From: an uncultured Lachnospiraceae bacterium
GTDB lineage: Bacteria > Bacillota_A > Clostridia > Lachnospirales > Lachnospiraceae
Assembly: GCA_910588595.1 (NCBI GenBank)
Contig: CAJUQU010000163.1
Coordinates: forward strand, 1 to 8,381
Length of the DNA: 8,381 nucleotides
Direction: 5' to 3'
Shown: piece after piece, positions 1 to 7,076 of the stretch
How the letters are laid out: each line of letters begins with the position of its first letter
How positions within the stretch are numbered: the stretch's first letter is position 1
The notes under the pieces: model-generated
What the model was told of the DNA's origin: nothing
What the model saw: only the letters and a program-made list of their open reading frames with translations
Database searches by the model: none
Translations under genes and position numbers: made by a program

Positions 1-2282
1 TCGACGCCGGGGAGCTGGCGGCAGCGATCCGGCGTCACGGCGCGGATGTGCTGCACTGCACGCCGTCGCGCATCACGGCATATCTTGCAAACACTGCATT
101 TGCGGATGCGCTGGGGCATGTCAGGGCGGTGCTCGCTGCCGGGGAAGTGCTTCCGGGCAGTCTGGTAAATCAGCTAAACAATACATATGGCATCCGCATT
201 TACAACGGCTACGGGCCCACGGAGACGACGATCGGCGCGACGATCACGGAGGCGGGCGATGACCTGAGCATCGGCAGTCCGATCGCGAATATGGGGATCG
301 TCCTGCTAAACAGGGATCGCAGACCGGTTCCGTACGGGGCGTCCGGTGAGATCTGTGTGTACGGGAATGGTGTGGGGATCGGTTATCATGCCAGACCGGA
401 TGAGACGGCGGCAAAATACATTGAGTGGAACGGCATGCGGCTGTATCGAACGGGCGATCTGGGCTGTTTCATGGAAGACGGCAGGCTGGTTTACCGCGGG
501 CGGAATGACAGGCAGGTCAAGCTGCGCGGTCTGCGGATCGAGCTCTCGGAGATCGAGAATGTCATGGGAGCGTTTCCGGGCGTGGCGGCGTGCAACTGTA
601 TTGTGCGCAAGATCGACAAGACGGATCATCTGGTGGGATTTTATACTGTTTCGGAGCGGGCACAGGTCGAGGGCGAGAAGCTGAGGGAGCACATGAAGTC
701 ACATCTGACCTCCTATATGGTACCGGATGTCTTAAAAGAGCTTGCCGCGATGCCGCAGACGCCTAACGGCAAGACGGATCAGAAGGCGCTGATGGCGGAG
801 CCGGTTGAATATCAGCACGCGTACCGTGAGCCGGTGACGGCAAGGGAAAAACGGATGTGCAGAGCCTTTGAAGAAACGCTGGAGCTGACACAGGTAGGGC
901 TTGATGACAACTTTTTTGAGCTGGGCGGTGATTCCCTCAGCGCAGTCGCGCTGGTGCTGCATGTGGAGGAGGCGCTGTCGCTTCGGAAGGACCAGCTGGA
1001 ATTTGGCGATGTGTACCAGTATCCGACACCTGCGCTTTTGCTCGACAAGCTGTACAAAAACGCGGAGAGCCGCGATGAGTATGATATCAGCACGCTGGAT
1101 TACAGGGGATTTGCCGAGTATCTGGGGGCGCACACCCAAAACAAGGCCAGCCGCGGATATCTCGGCAACGTGCTCCTGACAGGGGCGACGGGATATCTGG
1201 GGGCACATATCCTGATCGATCTGCTGAGACGGCCGGAGCTGTGCGGCAGGATCATCTGCCTGGCGCGGTCCAAAAAGACACTCAGTGCAAAGAAGCGTGT
1301 GCGGTCAGCGCTGTTTTACTATGCGGAGGAGGACTTCTCGCAGGAGTACGGGCACAAGTGGGAGGTTGTCGAGGGGGATATCACGCAGCCTGGTCTGTTT
1401 TTGCAGGGAGATACGGCGCTCAGTGCGGCGGATCCCAGGGTCAGGACAGGCAGGATCGACACCATCATCAATTCCGCGGCGAACGTCGCGCACTTTTCCT
1501 ATGGGAATGCCCTGGAGAAGATCAACACGGACGGAGTGAAGAATCTGATCCGCTATGCCCTGCATGAGAATGCCATGCTCTGCCAGATCTCCACGATCAG
1601 CGTTGCGGGCATGACAGCGGGAAATGCCTTGCAGGAATCTTTCAGCGAGGCGGACTTCTACATCGGACAGGAGATACAGAACAAATATATCTACTCGAAA
1701 TACATGGCGGAGTACGCACTCCTGCGTGCGGCTGTGGACGAGGGACTGCGGGTAAAGCTGATGCGTGTCGGAAACCTGCAGGGGCGCATCAGCGACGGGG
1801 AGTTTCAGATGAATATGCATTCCAACGCGTTCACGCGCCAGTTTTCCTCTTACATCAAGATCGGAGCGGTGCCGCAGTCTGTCTATGAGGCGGGGGTCAA
1901 TTTCTCCCCGGTCGACGAGACAGCGCACAACATCGTCTCGCTGACGGCTGTTCCCAAGGCGGCTGCATTCCATGTCTACCCGCCGGATGAGGTGCGCTAT
2001 GCAGATCTGTTCCGGGGGATGGAGCGGCTGGGCTATCAGACTGCTGTGCTGCCGGATGAGAAGTTTGATGCACTCACACAGAAACTGAAACGGACAGAGG
2101 AGGGCAGGGCGAAGCTCGAAGGGCTGTTCACGAAGGAGTCGGCGGGCGCGTACCGCGAGATCCCGGTACTGCAGCGGTATACGGACCAGTATCTGAAAGA
2201 TCTGTCAGAAGGCTGGAGTGAGGTTACGGAGGAGTATATCAACAGGTATCTGTCCGCGTTGGACGGAATGGGTTATTTTTAA
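1..2282 (+). CDS. Nonribosomal peptide synthetase-like protein, C-terminal part (A-PCP-thioester reductase), 5' partial
   Basis: The frame is open from the left edge; the GTG at 48 is internal (the preceding codons continue an adenylation domain), so the true start lies upstream. Adenylation motifs appear in order: NGYGPTET (204-227, core A5), GEICVYGNGVGIGYH (A6), YRTGDLG (444-464, A7), GRNDRQVKLRG (from 498, A8) and PNGKTDQ with the A10 lysine at 771-773. A carrier domain follows with FFELGGDSL; the serine at 933-935 is the phosphopantetheine site. The rest is an NADPH-dependent thioester reductase (SDR family): GATGYLG (1182-1202), an NSAANVAHF stretch, and a YIYSK catalytic Tyr/Lys pair (1686-1700). 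Such R domains release the bound chain as an aldehyde or alcohol instead of by hydrolysis. Whether a condensation domain or further modules precede is not visible, so a stand-alone A-PCP-R reductase (CAR/Lys2-like layout) is also possible. The domain calls are firm; the substrate is unknown. Confidence 0.93.
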   Translation, partial: DAGELAAAIRRHGADVLHCTPSRITAYLANTAFADALGHVRAVLAAGEVLPGSLVNQLNNTYGIRIYNGYGPTETTIGATITEAGDDLSIGSPIANMGIVLLNRDRRPVPYGASGEICVYGNGVGIGYHARPDETAAKYIEWNGMRLYRTGDLGCFMEDGRLVYRGRNDRQVKLRGLRIELSEIENVMGAFPGVAACNCIVRKIDKTDHLVGFYTVSERAQVEGEKLREHMKSHLTSYMVPDVLKELAAMPQTPNGKTDQKALMAEPVEYQHAYREPVTAREKRMCRAFEETLELTQVGLDDNFFELGGDSLSAVALVLHVEEALSLRKDQLEFGDVYQYPTPALLLDKLYKNAESRDEYDISTLDYRGFAEYLGAHTQNKASRGYLGNVLLTGATGYLGAHILIDLLRRPELCGRIICLARSKKTLSAKKRVRSALFYYAEEDFSQEYGHKWEVVEGDITQPGLFLQGDTALSAADPRVRTGRIDTIINSAANVAHFSYGNALEKINTDGVKNLIRYALHENAMLCQISTISVAGMTAGNALQESFSEADFYIGQEIQNKYIYSKYMAEYALLRAAVDEGLRVKLMRVGNLQGRISDGEFQMNMHSNAFTRQFSSYIKIGAVPQSVYEAGVNFSPVDETAHNIVSLTAVPKAAAFHVYPPDEVRYADLFRGMERLGYQTAVLPDEKFDALTQKLKRTEEGRAKLEGLFTKESAGAYREIPVLQRYTDQYLKDLSEGWSEVTEEYINRYLSALDGMGYF

Positions 2283-2297
2283 CATGGAGGTAATGCG

Positions 2298-3749
2298 ATG
2301 GCATCCATAGCACTTTGGAGCTTTGCGGTTTTTCTGGCGTCGGTGTTCGCAGGACTGCTCATGGGGATCACGCTCACGCCCAAGTATAAAGGAACGATCC
2401 GGGCTGCCGTGTGGACAGCAGGGGCGGCGCTCGGCTACGGCATGGCGTTTGTCAGCTACAGCATCGACCTGTACAACGACGCGGTGGGAATCCTGGGGCT
2501 CTCCGCGCTTGTGTGCATCTTTTCACAGCTTCTGTACAAGGACAGCTGGTCGACCAAGCTGGCGATCGCCCTGATGGCGTGTCTGATCGCGAATGTCAGC
2601 ACGTTCATGCTGTGCGGGACGACGGACAATCTGCTGGGAACACGCCTTGGCTTGATCGAGGAAAGCCCCTATGAGACGGCGAACCTGATCTTTTTCATCG
2701 GCATCAAGCTCGTGGTGTACGCGGGGCTTTCCGTCCTGTATATGCGTTATCTGAAGAGGACGCTGCACCGCACGATCGAGGCTGTGGGCGGGAAAATGAT
2801 GGTCTTTATACCGGCGCTTGTGATCTCGGTGGTCGGCTTTTACATTATCAATCTGGTGTCGAACAGTGTCGGCATCTATCCGGACAGCTTCTGGTTCTTT
2901 CCGCTGTATCTGACGATCTGCGTGATCTTTGTCGTGGAGTTCTGGATGATCTTCTATTCGATCGACCAGAGTGCGCGGACGATGAAGACGACAGCGGAGC
3001 TGAATGTCGCCACCAATATCCAGAAATCCATGCTGCCCTGCATCTTTCCGGCATTTCCGGAGCGCGAGGAGTTCGATGTCTTTGCCTCGATGGATCCGGC
3101 AAAGGAAGTCGGCGGTGATTTCTATGACTTTTTTATGGTGGACGACAGCCATCTTGCCATCGTGGTCGCGGATGTCTCGGGCAAAGGTGTCCCCGCGGCG
3201 CTCTTTATGGTGATCGGGAAGACACTCATCAAGGATCACACACAGCCGGGGAGGGACCTGGGTGAGGTGTTCACACAGGTGAACAACCTGCTGTGCGAAT
3301 CCAACAGTGAAGGGCTGTTCATCACCGCCTTTGAGGGGGTGCTCGACCTGGTGACGGGAGAGTTCCGTTATGTCAATGCGGGACACGAGATACCGTTTTG
3401 GTGCAAAAAGGGCGGGGTGTTTGAACCGTACAAGATCAAGGCGGGGTTTGTCCTTGCGGGGATGGAGGGGATCCGATACCGGTGCGGTTCCATGCAGCTC
3501 GAGCCGGGGGACCGGATCTTCCAGTACACGGACGGCGTCACGGAGGCGACCAACAAGGCAAATGAACTCTACGGTATGGAGCGGCTGCAGACGGTGCTCT
3601 GCGAGAACGTTTCCCTGGCACCGTCGGAGCTGCTGTCGAAGATCAAGGCGGACATCGATGCGTTTGTGGGAGATGCGCCGCAGTTTGACGATATCACGAT
3701 GCTCTGCATGGAGTACAGGGGAAACGGTTCGCCCGCTGTCAGAAGTTGA
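2298..3749 (+). CDS. Integral-membrane SpoIIE-family PP2C serine phosphatase (RsbU-like)
   Basis: This 483-residue protein has about seven hydrophobic helices in its N-terminal half (roughly residues 5-27, 34-53, 62-80, 87-106, 129-149, 168-187, 198-220). A short linker follows, then a SpoIIE/PP2C domain from about 235 to 472. The metal-binding motifs are present: VGGDFYDF (D274, D277), VADVSGKGVPAAL (D292), TDGVTE (D412) and FDDITML (D464/D465). The family dephosphorylates STAS-domain anti-anti-sigma factors in partner-switching systems; here the membrane half is probably the sensor. The start is set by GGAGGT at 2286-2291, seven bases before the ATG, and only 15 bases after the synthetase stop, so co-transcription is likely. 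The next gene encodes the matching RsbW-like HATPase. The sensor helices match no named sensor domain that I recognise, and the signal is unknown. Confidence 0.93.
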   Translation: MASIALWSFAVFLASVFAGLLMGITLTPKYKGTIRAAVWTAGAALGYGMAFVSYSIDLYNDAVGILGLSALVCIFSQLLYKDSWSTKLAIALMACLIANVSTFMLCGTTDNLLGTRLGLIEESPYETANLIFFIGIKLVVYAGLSVLYMRYLKRTLHRTIEAVGGKMMVFIPALVISVVGFYIINLVSNSVGIYPDSFWFFPLYLTICVIFVVEFWMIFYSIDQSARTMKTTAELNVATNIQKSMLPCIFPAFPEREEFDVFASMDPAKEVGGDFYDFFMVDDSHLAIVVADVSGKGVPAALFMVIGKTLIKDHTQPGRDLGEVFTQVNNLLCESNSEGLFITAFEGVLDLVTGEFRYVNAGHEIPFWCKKGGVFEPYKIKAGFVLAGMEGIRYRCGSMQLEPGDRIFQYTDGVTEATNKANELYGMERLQTVLCENVSLAPSELLSKIKADIDAFVGDAPQFDDITMLCMEYRGNGSPAVRS

Positions 3750-3783
3750 TGTGGTTCACAGGGGGAACGGAGGGGAGATCAGT

Positions 3784-4191
3784 ATGAATGAAATGACGAT
3801 TGATGCAACTGTTGAAAATATTATAAAAGTGACTTCTTTTGTGGAGCAGGAGCTCGAAGCGCTGGACTGTCCGATGAAAGCGCAGATGCAGATCGCCGTT
3901 GCGATCGATGAGCTCTTTGGCAACATCGCGCACTATGCCTACAATCCCGATGTCGGACCGGCAACAGTGCGTGTGGAGGTGATCGAAAATCCGCTCGCGG
4001 TCGTCATCACCTTTATTGACAACGGCGTGCAGTATGATCCGCTTGCCAGGAACGATCCGGACACGGCATTGTCTGCCGAGGAGCGGGAGATTGGCGGGCT
4101 CGGCATCTACATGGTCAAGAAGAGCATGGATGAGATCACGTATGTGTATCAGGACGGGCAGAACATACTGCGGATCAAGAAGAACATATGA
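3784..4191 (+). CDS. RsbW/SpoIIAB-like ATP-binding protein (putative anti-sigma factor serine kinase)
   Basis: A 135-residue single-domain protein of the HATPase_c_2 (GHKL) type. The N box is AIDELFGNIAHYAY with E43 and N47, the G1 box is FIDNGVQYDP (D79, G81) and the G2 box is GGLGIYMVKKSMD (104-116). Length and motif order match RsbW/SpoIIAB-family proteins, which phosphorylate a STAS antagonist and may sequester a sigma factor. The start chosen is the ATG at 3784 with GGGGAG at 3772-3777 six bases upstream. The frame runs open further upstream to 3370, but that part overlaps the phosphatase gene in another frame and has no family similarity. It lies 34 bases after the phosphatase, its natural antagonist enzyme. 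No STAS or sigma partner is encoded in the window, so anti-sigma activity is inferred. Some family members regulate targets other than sigma factors. Confidence 0.9.
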   Translation: MNEMTIDATVENIIKVTSFVEQELEALDCPMKAQMQIAVAIDELFGNIAHYAYNPDVGPATVRVEVIENPLAVVITFIDNGVQYDPLARNDPDTALSAEEREIGGLGIYMVKKSMDEITYVYQDGQNILRIKKNI

Positions 4192-4215
4192 TTTTTATAA
4201 CAGGAGGGAAAGATT

Positions 4216-4695
4216 ATGGGTGTACAGCAGCAGGATGGGACAGATCGAAAGAGAATGCAGACATTCCACGCGGATGAGGTGATCGTGCGGGAGGGGGAGG
4301 TCTGCGAAGCGATGTACAAGATACTGTCAGGCTCCGTGGCAGTCTATGTGCGCTACGGGGAGGAGGACGAACACCTGATTGGAATCTATTCAAAGTCGCG
4401 TTGTTTTGGGGAGATGAGCGTGATATCAGAACAGCCGAGCGTCTACACGGTGGTCGCCTACGACGATGTCCTGCTCGTGCGGATCACGAAGGATTTTCTG
4501 GAGGAGTTTATCAAGAACAATCCCCGCAATATCATCGACATCATGCGCAATATGGGGCAAACGATCACCGTGATGCAGAAAAATATCGACCTGCTGCTCG
4601 ATGATCTCAACGAGAAGCAGGATCTCAACAAGAGGCGGACACAGGAGCTTTGCGATAAGATCAGGCAGTACAGGGTGAAAGGAATCCTGGTTTAA
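4216..4695 (+). CDS. Small cyclic-nucleotide-binding-fold (CNB) protein with alpha-helical C-terminal tail
   Basis: A 159-residue protein. Residues about 15-103 form a CNB (CAP effector) beta-roll: EVIVREGEVCEAMYKILSGSV, then IGIYSKSRCFGEMSVISEQ, then VVAYDDVLLVRITKDFLEEFI. There is no helix-turn-helix DNA-binding domain after it. The remaining ~55 residues are highly charged and helical (about 118-153) and could form a coiled coil. In the phosphate-binding cassette G65 and E66 are kept, but the Pro-Arg of canonical cAMP receptors is Pro74-Ser75 here, so binding of cAMP or cGMP is doubtful. AGGAGG at 4202-4207 precedes the ATG by eight bases; the gap to the HATPase gene is 24 bases. The context suggests an extra input or scaffold of the same signalling unit. 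The fold is well supported; the role is inferred. Confidence 0.87.
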   Translation: MGVQQQDGTDRKRMQTFHADEVIVREGEVCEAMYKILSGSVAVYVRYGEEDEHLIGIYSKSRCFGEMSVISEQPSVYTVVAYDDVLLVRITKDFLEEFIKNNPRNIIDIMRNMGQTITVMQKNIDLLLDDLNEKQDLNKRRTQELCDKIRQYRVKGILV

Positions 4696-4698
4696 TCA

Positions 4699-4727
4699 TT
4701 GCATTTTCCGGACTGTGTTGTTACAAT
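4699..4727 (+). promoter_or_regulatory. Sigma-70/SigA-type promoter upstream of malQ
   Basis: TTGCAT (4699-4704) and TACAAT (4722-4727) are separated by exactly 17 bases, a close match to the housekeeping consensus. It starts four bases after the stop of the CNB gene and lies about 50 bases before the malQ ATG. This suggests malQ has its own start and is not simply the tail of the synthetase/signalling unit. No rho-independent terminator is visible between the CNB gene and malQ, so read-through is possible. Confidence 0.65.
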
Positions 4728-4776
4728 ATACTTGTATGAACGTAATCATTCTGTTATGTAAAGGAGAATTGTAATA

Positions 4777-6339
4777 ATGGACAGAGGAGCAGGAATTTTA
4801 TTGCCGATCACCAGTCTGCCGTCGAAATACGGTATCGGGTGTTTTTCAAAAAGCGCGTATGATTTTGTGGACTGGCTGAAGGAGGCGGGGCAGAGTTACT
4901 GGCAGATACTGCCGCTCGGACCTACCAGCTATGGGGACTCGCCGTATCAGTCCTTTTCGACTTATGCGGGCAACCCCTATTTCATCAGCCTGGAAGCCCT
5001 GATCGAGGAGGGCGTGCTGACTGAGGAAGAGTGCGGTGAGGCGGATTTCGGGGAAAAGCCGGGAACGATCGACTACGGAAAGATGTATGAGAGCCGCTAT
5101 CCGCTGCTGCGCAAAGCGTATGAGCGGAGCGATGTCAGCCATAACCCGGAGTATCTCAGATTTGTGGAGGAGAATCGCTGGTGGCTCTCGGACTATGCGC
5201 TGTTCATGGCAGTGAAGGACCGGTTTGACGGTGTCCCGTGGACAGAGTGGGCGGAGGATATCCGTTTCCGGTGGGGAAATGCCATGGACTATTACCGGAG
5301 GGAGCTTTATTTTGATATCGAGTTTCAGCAGTACCTGCAGTTTATGTTCCAGAAACAGTGGCGCGCGCTGAAAGCTTACGCCAATGAGAACGGGATCCTG
5401 CTGGTCGGCGATATTCCGATCTATGTGTCCATGGACAGCGCGGACGTCTGGGCGCATCCCGAACTGTTCCAGCTCGACGGGGAGAATCTGCCGGTGGCTG
5501 TGGCGGGATGCCCGCCCGACGGGTTTTCTGCGACGGGCCAGCTGTGGGGCAATCCGCTGTACCGCTGGGATTACCACAGACAGACAGGATATCAGTGGTG
5601 GATCTCAAGGCTGGAGTACAGTTTCCGGCTGTGCGATGTGCTGAGGATCGACCATTTCCGCGGGTTTGATGAGTACTATTCTATTCCTTACGGGGAGGAG
5701 ACGGCAGTGAACGGGCACTGGGAGAAGGGACCGGGGATCGACCTGTTCCGCCACATGGAGCGCACGCTTGGCTGGAAGGAAGTCATCGCGGAGGATCTGG
5801 GCTTTGTGACGGACTCTGTGCGCAGGATGGTGCAGGAGAGCGGGTTCCCGGGGATGAAGGTACTCGAGTTCGCATTTGACACGCGCGACTCAGGAAGTGC
5901 CAACGATTACCTGCCGCATAACTACATAGAGAACTGTGTCGTCTACACGGGAACGCATGACAATGAGACGATCGTAGGATGGCTTGACAGCATACCGAAA
6001 GAAGACATACAGGCAGCGAGAGACTATATGTGCGATCAGTATACGCCGAAGAGACAGCTCTACAAATCGCTGATCTGCATGGCGATGCGCAGCCGTGCAA
6101 AGCTTTGTATCATCCCGATGCAGGATTATCTGGGATGTGACAATACCTGCCGTATCAACACGCCGTCCACAGTGGGAGAAAACTGGAAGTGGCGCTTGAA
6201 GGGAGGAGAGCTGACAGATCAATTGCAGAAGGAGATCCATGAGCTCTGCAAGCGGTATGGACGGTTAAACTGGAGCAATGAGCCGGTTGTAGTTCCAGAG
6301 GAGGACGAAGAGGAAGACATTGCGGAAAGCTGTAAATAA
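4777..6339 (+). CDS. malQ: 4-alpha-glucanotransferase (amylomaltase, GH77)
   Basis: This 520-residue cytoplasmic enzyme disproportionates maltooligosaccharides: it transfers an alpha-1,4-glucan segment to an acceptor sugar, with release of glucose, in maltodextrin/glycogen metabolism. The N-terminus RGAGILLPITSLPSKYGIG and the SYGDSPYQSFSTYAGNPY block are typical of GH77. Catalytic residues are visible: nucleophile D292 in LRIDHFRGFD, acid/base E339 in VIAEDLGFV and D395 in YTGTHDNET. The conserved end block RINTPSTVGENWKWRL is at 459-474. Length is normal for the short bacterial MalQ type. The C-terminus carries a very acidic tail (PEEDEEEDIAE), an add-on of unknown role. AAGGAG at 4761-4766 precedes the ATG by ten bases. 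It has its own promoter and appears functionally separate from the upstream signalling genes; no other maltodextrin gene is in the window. Confidence 0.96.
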   Translation: MDRGAGILLPITSLPSKYGIGCFSKSAYDFVDWLKEAGQSYWQILPLGPTSYGDSPYQSFSTYAGNPYFISLEALIEEGVLTEEECGEADFGEKPGTIDYGKMYESRYPLLRKAYERSDVSHNPEYLRFVEENRWWLSDYALFMAVKDRFDGVPWTEWAEDIRFRWGNAMDYYRRELYFDIEFQQYLQFMFQKQWRALKAYANENGILLVGDIPIYVSMDSADVWAHPELFQLDGENLPVAVAGCPPDGFSATGQLWGNPLYRWDYHRQTGYQWWISRLEYSFRLCDVLRIDHFRGFDEYYSIPYGEETAVNGHWEKGPGIDLFRHMERTLGWKEVIAEDLGFVTDSVRRMVQESGFPGMKVLEFAFDTRDSGSANDYLPHNYIENCVVYTGTHDNETIVGWLDSIPKEDIQAARDYMCDQYTPKRQLYKSLICMAMRSRAKLCIIPMQDYLGCDNTCRINTPSTVGENWKWRLKGGELTDQLQKEIHELCKRYGRLNWSNEPVVVPEEDEEEDIAESCK

Positions 6340-6415
6340 ACGCATAGTACTGCACTCTGTTCGATTAGTAGAAAAGGAGAATGGCACCTATTACCTTGGA
6401 AGAATAAAGAATAGA

Positions 6416-6452
6416 TGAACAGGCGGATGGTTCTGAACCATCCGCCTGTTCA
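6416..6452 (-). terminator. Strong hairpin between convergent malQ and nitroreductase genes, probable terminator
   Basis: A perfect 15-bp inverted repeat, TGAACAGGCGGATGG (6416-6430) and CCATCCGCCTGTTCA (6438-6452), surrounds TTCTGAA, which can add two more pairs. It begins ten bases past the nitroreductase stop. Read on the minus strand it is followed by a T-rich run (TCTATTCTTTATTCTT), which fits intrinsic termination for that gene. Read on the plus strand there is no T-run, so termination of malQ here would be weaker. Confidence 0.75.
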
Positions 6453-6461
6453 ATGGGATCT

Positions 6462-6992
6462 CTACAGATATGTGACCTGTGCCTGCAGATCATAGGTGTG
6501 GGGCTCTTTGGCGACTGACTTGTGTCCAAACGCGATCGCGATCTCATACTCGTACTGATCCGGGAAATGGAGGGCTTCTGCGAAGTAGTCCTTCTTGTCC
6601 CCGCGCAGGGCATCGCAGATGCAGCCGATGATCAGATTGCCAAGTCCCAGCGCCTCCGCCGCGAGCGCCATATTTTCGACCGCGATCCCAGCGTCGAGTG
6701 GGCTCCACCTGTAGGTGCTGTCCGCGCTCAGCACGATGACGACAGGTGCCTCGTAGTAAAAGTTGTGGGGTAGTGCAGAGAGACCGCGCAGGCGGTTCTT
6801 CTCATCCTCGAGCTCCTGCAGGATGGGATTGTCGCCCTTCAATACGGTGAAGTGGATCTCCTGCCTGTTTGCCGCTGTGGGCGCCTGCAGCCCGGCGTGC
6901 AGCAGGGCACTCAGTTCTTCATCCGTCAGTGGTTCAGGGGTGTACCCCCTTGTGGAACTGCGCTTTTTGATCGTGTCGATCACATTGTTCAT
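6462..6992 (-). CDS. Nitroreductase-family FMN-dependent oxidoreductase
   Basis: A 176-residue protein of the nitroreductase superfamily: homodimeric flavoproteins that reduce nitro compounds, quinones or related acceptors with NAD(P)H. The N-terminal FMN phosphate-binding RSSTRGYTPEPLT (11-23) is present. So are APTAANRQE (38-46), the long central helix DAGIAVENMALAAEALGLG (100-118) with NLIIG after it, and the C-terminal AIAFGHK (152-158). Length fits the short clostridial subfamily. The start is supported by AAGGAGGA (7001-7008 on the minus strand), eight bases from the ATG. It is transcribed towards malQ and ends at a strong hairpin. No partner gene hints at the physiological substrate, and substrate cannot be assigned from sequence in this family. 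Confidence 0.93.
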   Translation of the reverse strand: MNNVIDTIKKRSSTRGYTPEPLTDEELSALLHAGLQAPTAANRQEIHFTVLKGDNPILQELEDEKNRLRGLSALPHNFYYEAPVVIVLSADSTYRWSPLDAGIAVENMALAAEALGLGNLIIGCICDALRGDKKDYFAEALHFPDQYEYEIAIAFGHKSVAKEPHTYDLQAQVTYL

Positions 6993-7025
6993 GGTTGATC
7001 TCCTCCTTATAATAATAACAAAATA

Positions 7026-7054
7026 ATTGTAGCAGGCTCTCTCGAGATGATGAA
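7026..7054 (-). promoter_or_regulatory. Possible promoter of the nitroreductase gene
   Basis: On the minus strand a good -10 box, TACAAT (7026-7031), lies 34 bases upstream of the nitroreductase ATG. Seventeen bases further upstream is only a weak -35 match, TTCATC (7049-7054). An 8-bp palindrome, TCTCGAGA (7040-7047), sits in the spacer and could be an operator, though it is short enough to be chance. Confidence 0.35.
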
Positions 7055-7076
7055 CTCCAAGGTGAGAGTAATTCCA

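Noticed and set aside
1305..1973. A 222-codon open frame on the minus strand inside the reductase domain
   Set aside because: It lies fully antisense to the conserved reductase motifs and has no recognisable protein features.
2523..3386. A 287-codon open frame on the minus strand inside the phosphatase gene
   Set aside because: Its translation is rich in His/Arg/Asp/Gln with no fold-like pattern and no ribosome binding site. It mirrors the codon usage of the well-supported plus-strand phosphatase.
3370..3783. A longer version of the RsbW-like gene starting upstream at 3370
   Set aside because: The extension overlaps conserved phosphatase motifs in another frame and reads as low-complexity Arg/Ser-rich sequence. 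The ATG at 3784 has a proper ribosome binding site and gives normal family length.
4846..5577. A 243-codon open frame on the minus strand inside malQ
   Set aside because: It is antisense to conserved GH77 blocks, its composition is arginine-, isoleucine- and proline-rich, and it has no supporting start site.
6373..6407. A tiny frame, MAPITLEE, after an AAGGAG sequence downstream of malQ
   Set aside because: The putative ribosome binding site ends only one base before the ATG, and the product would be eight residues with no conserved context.
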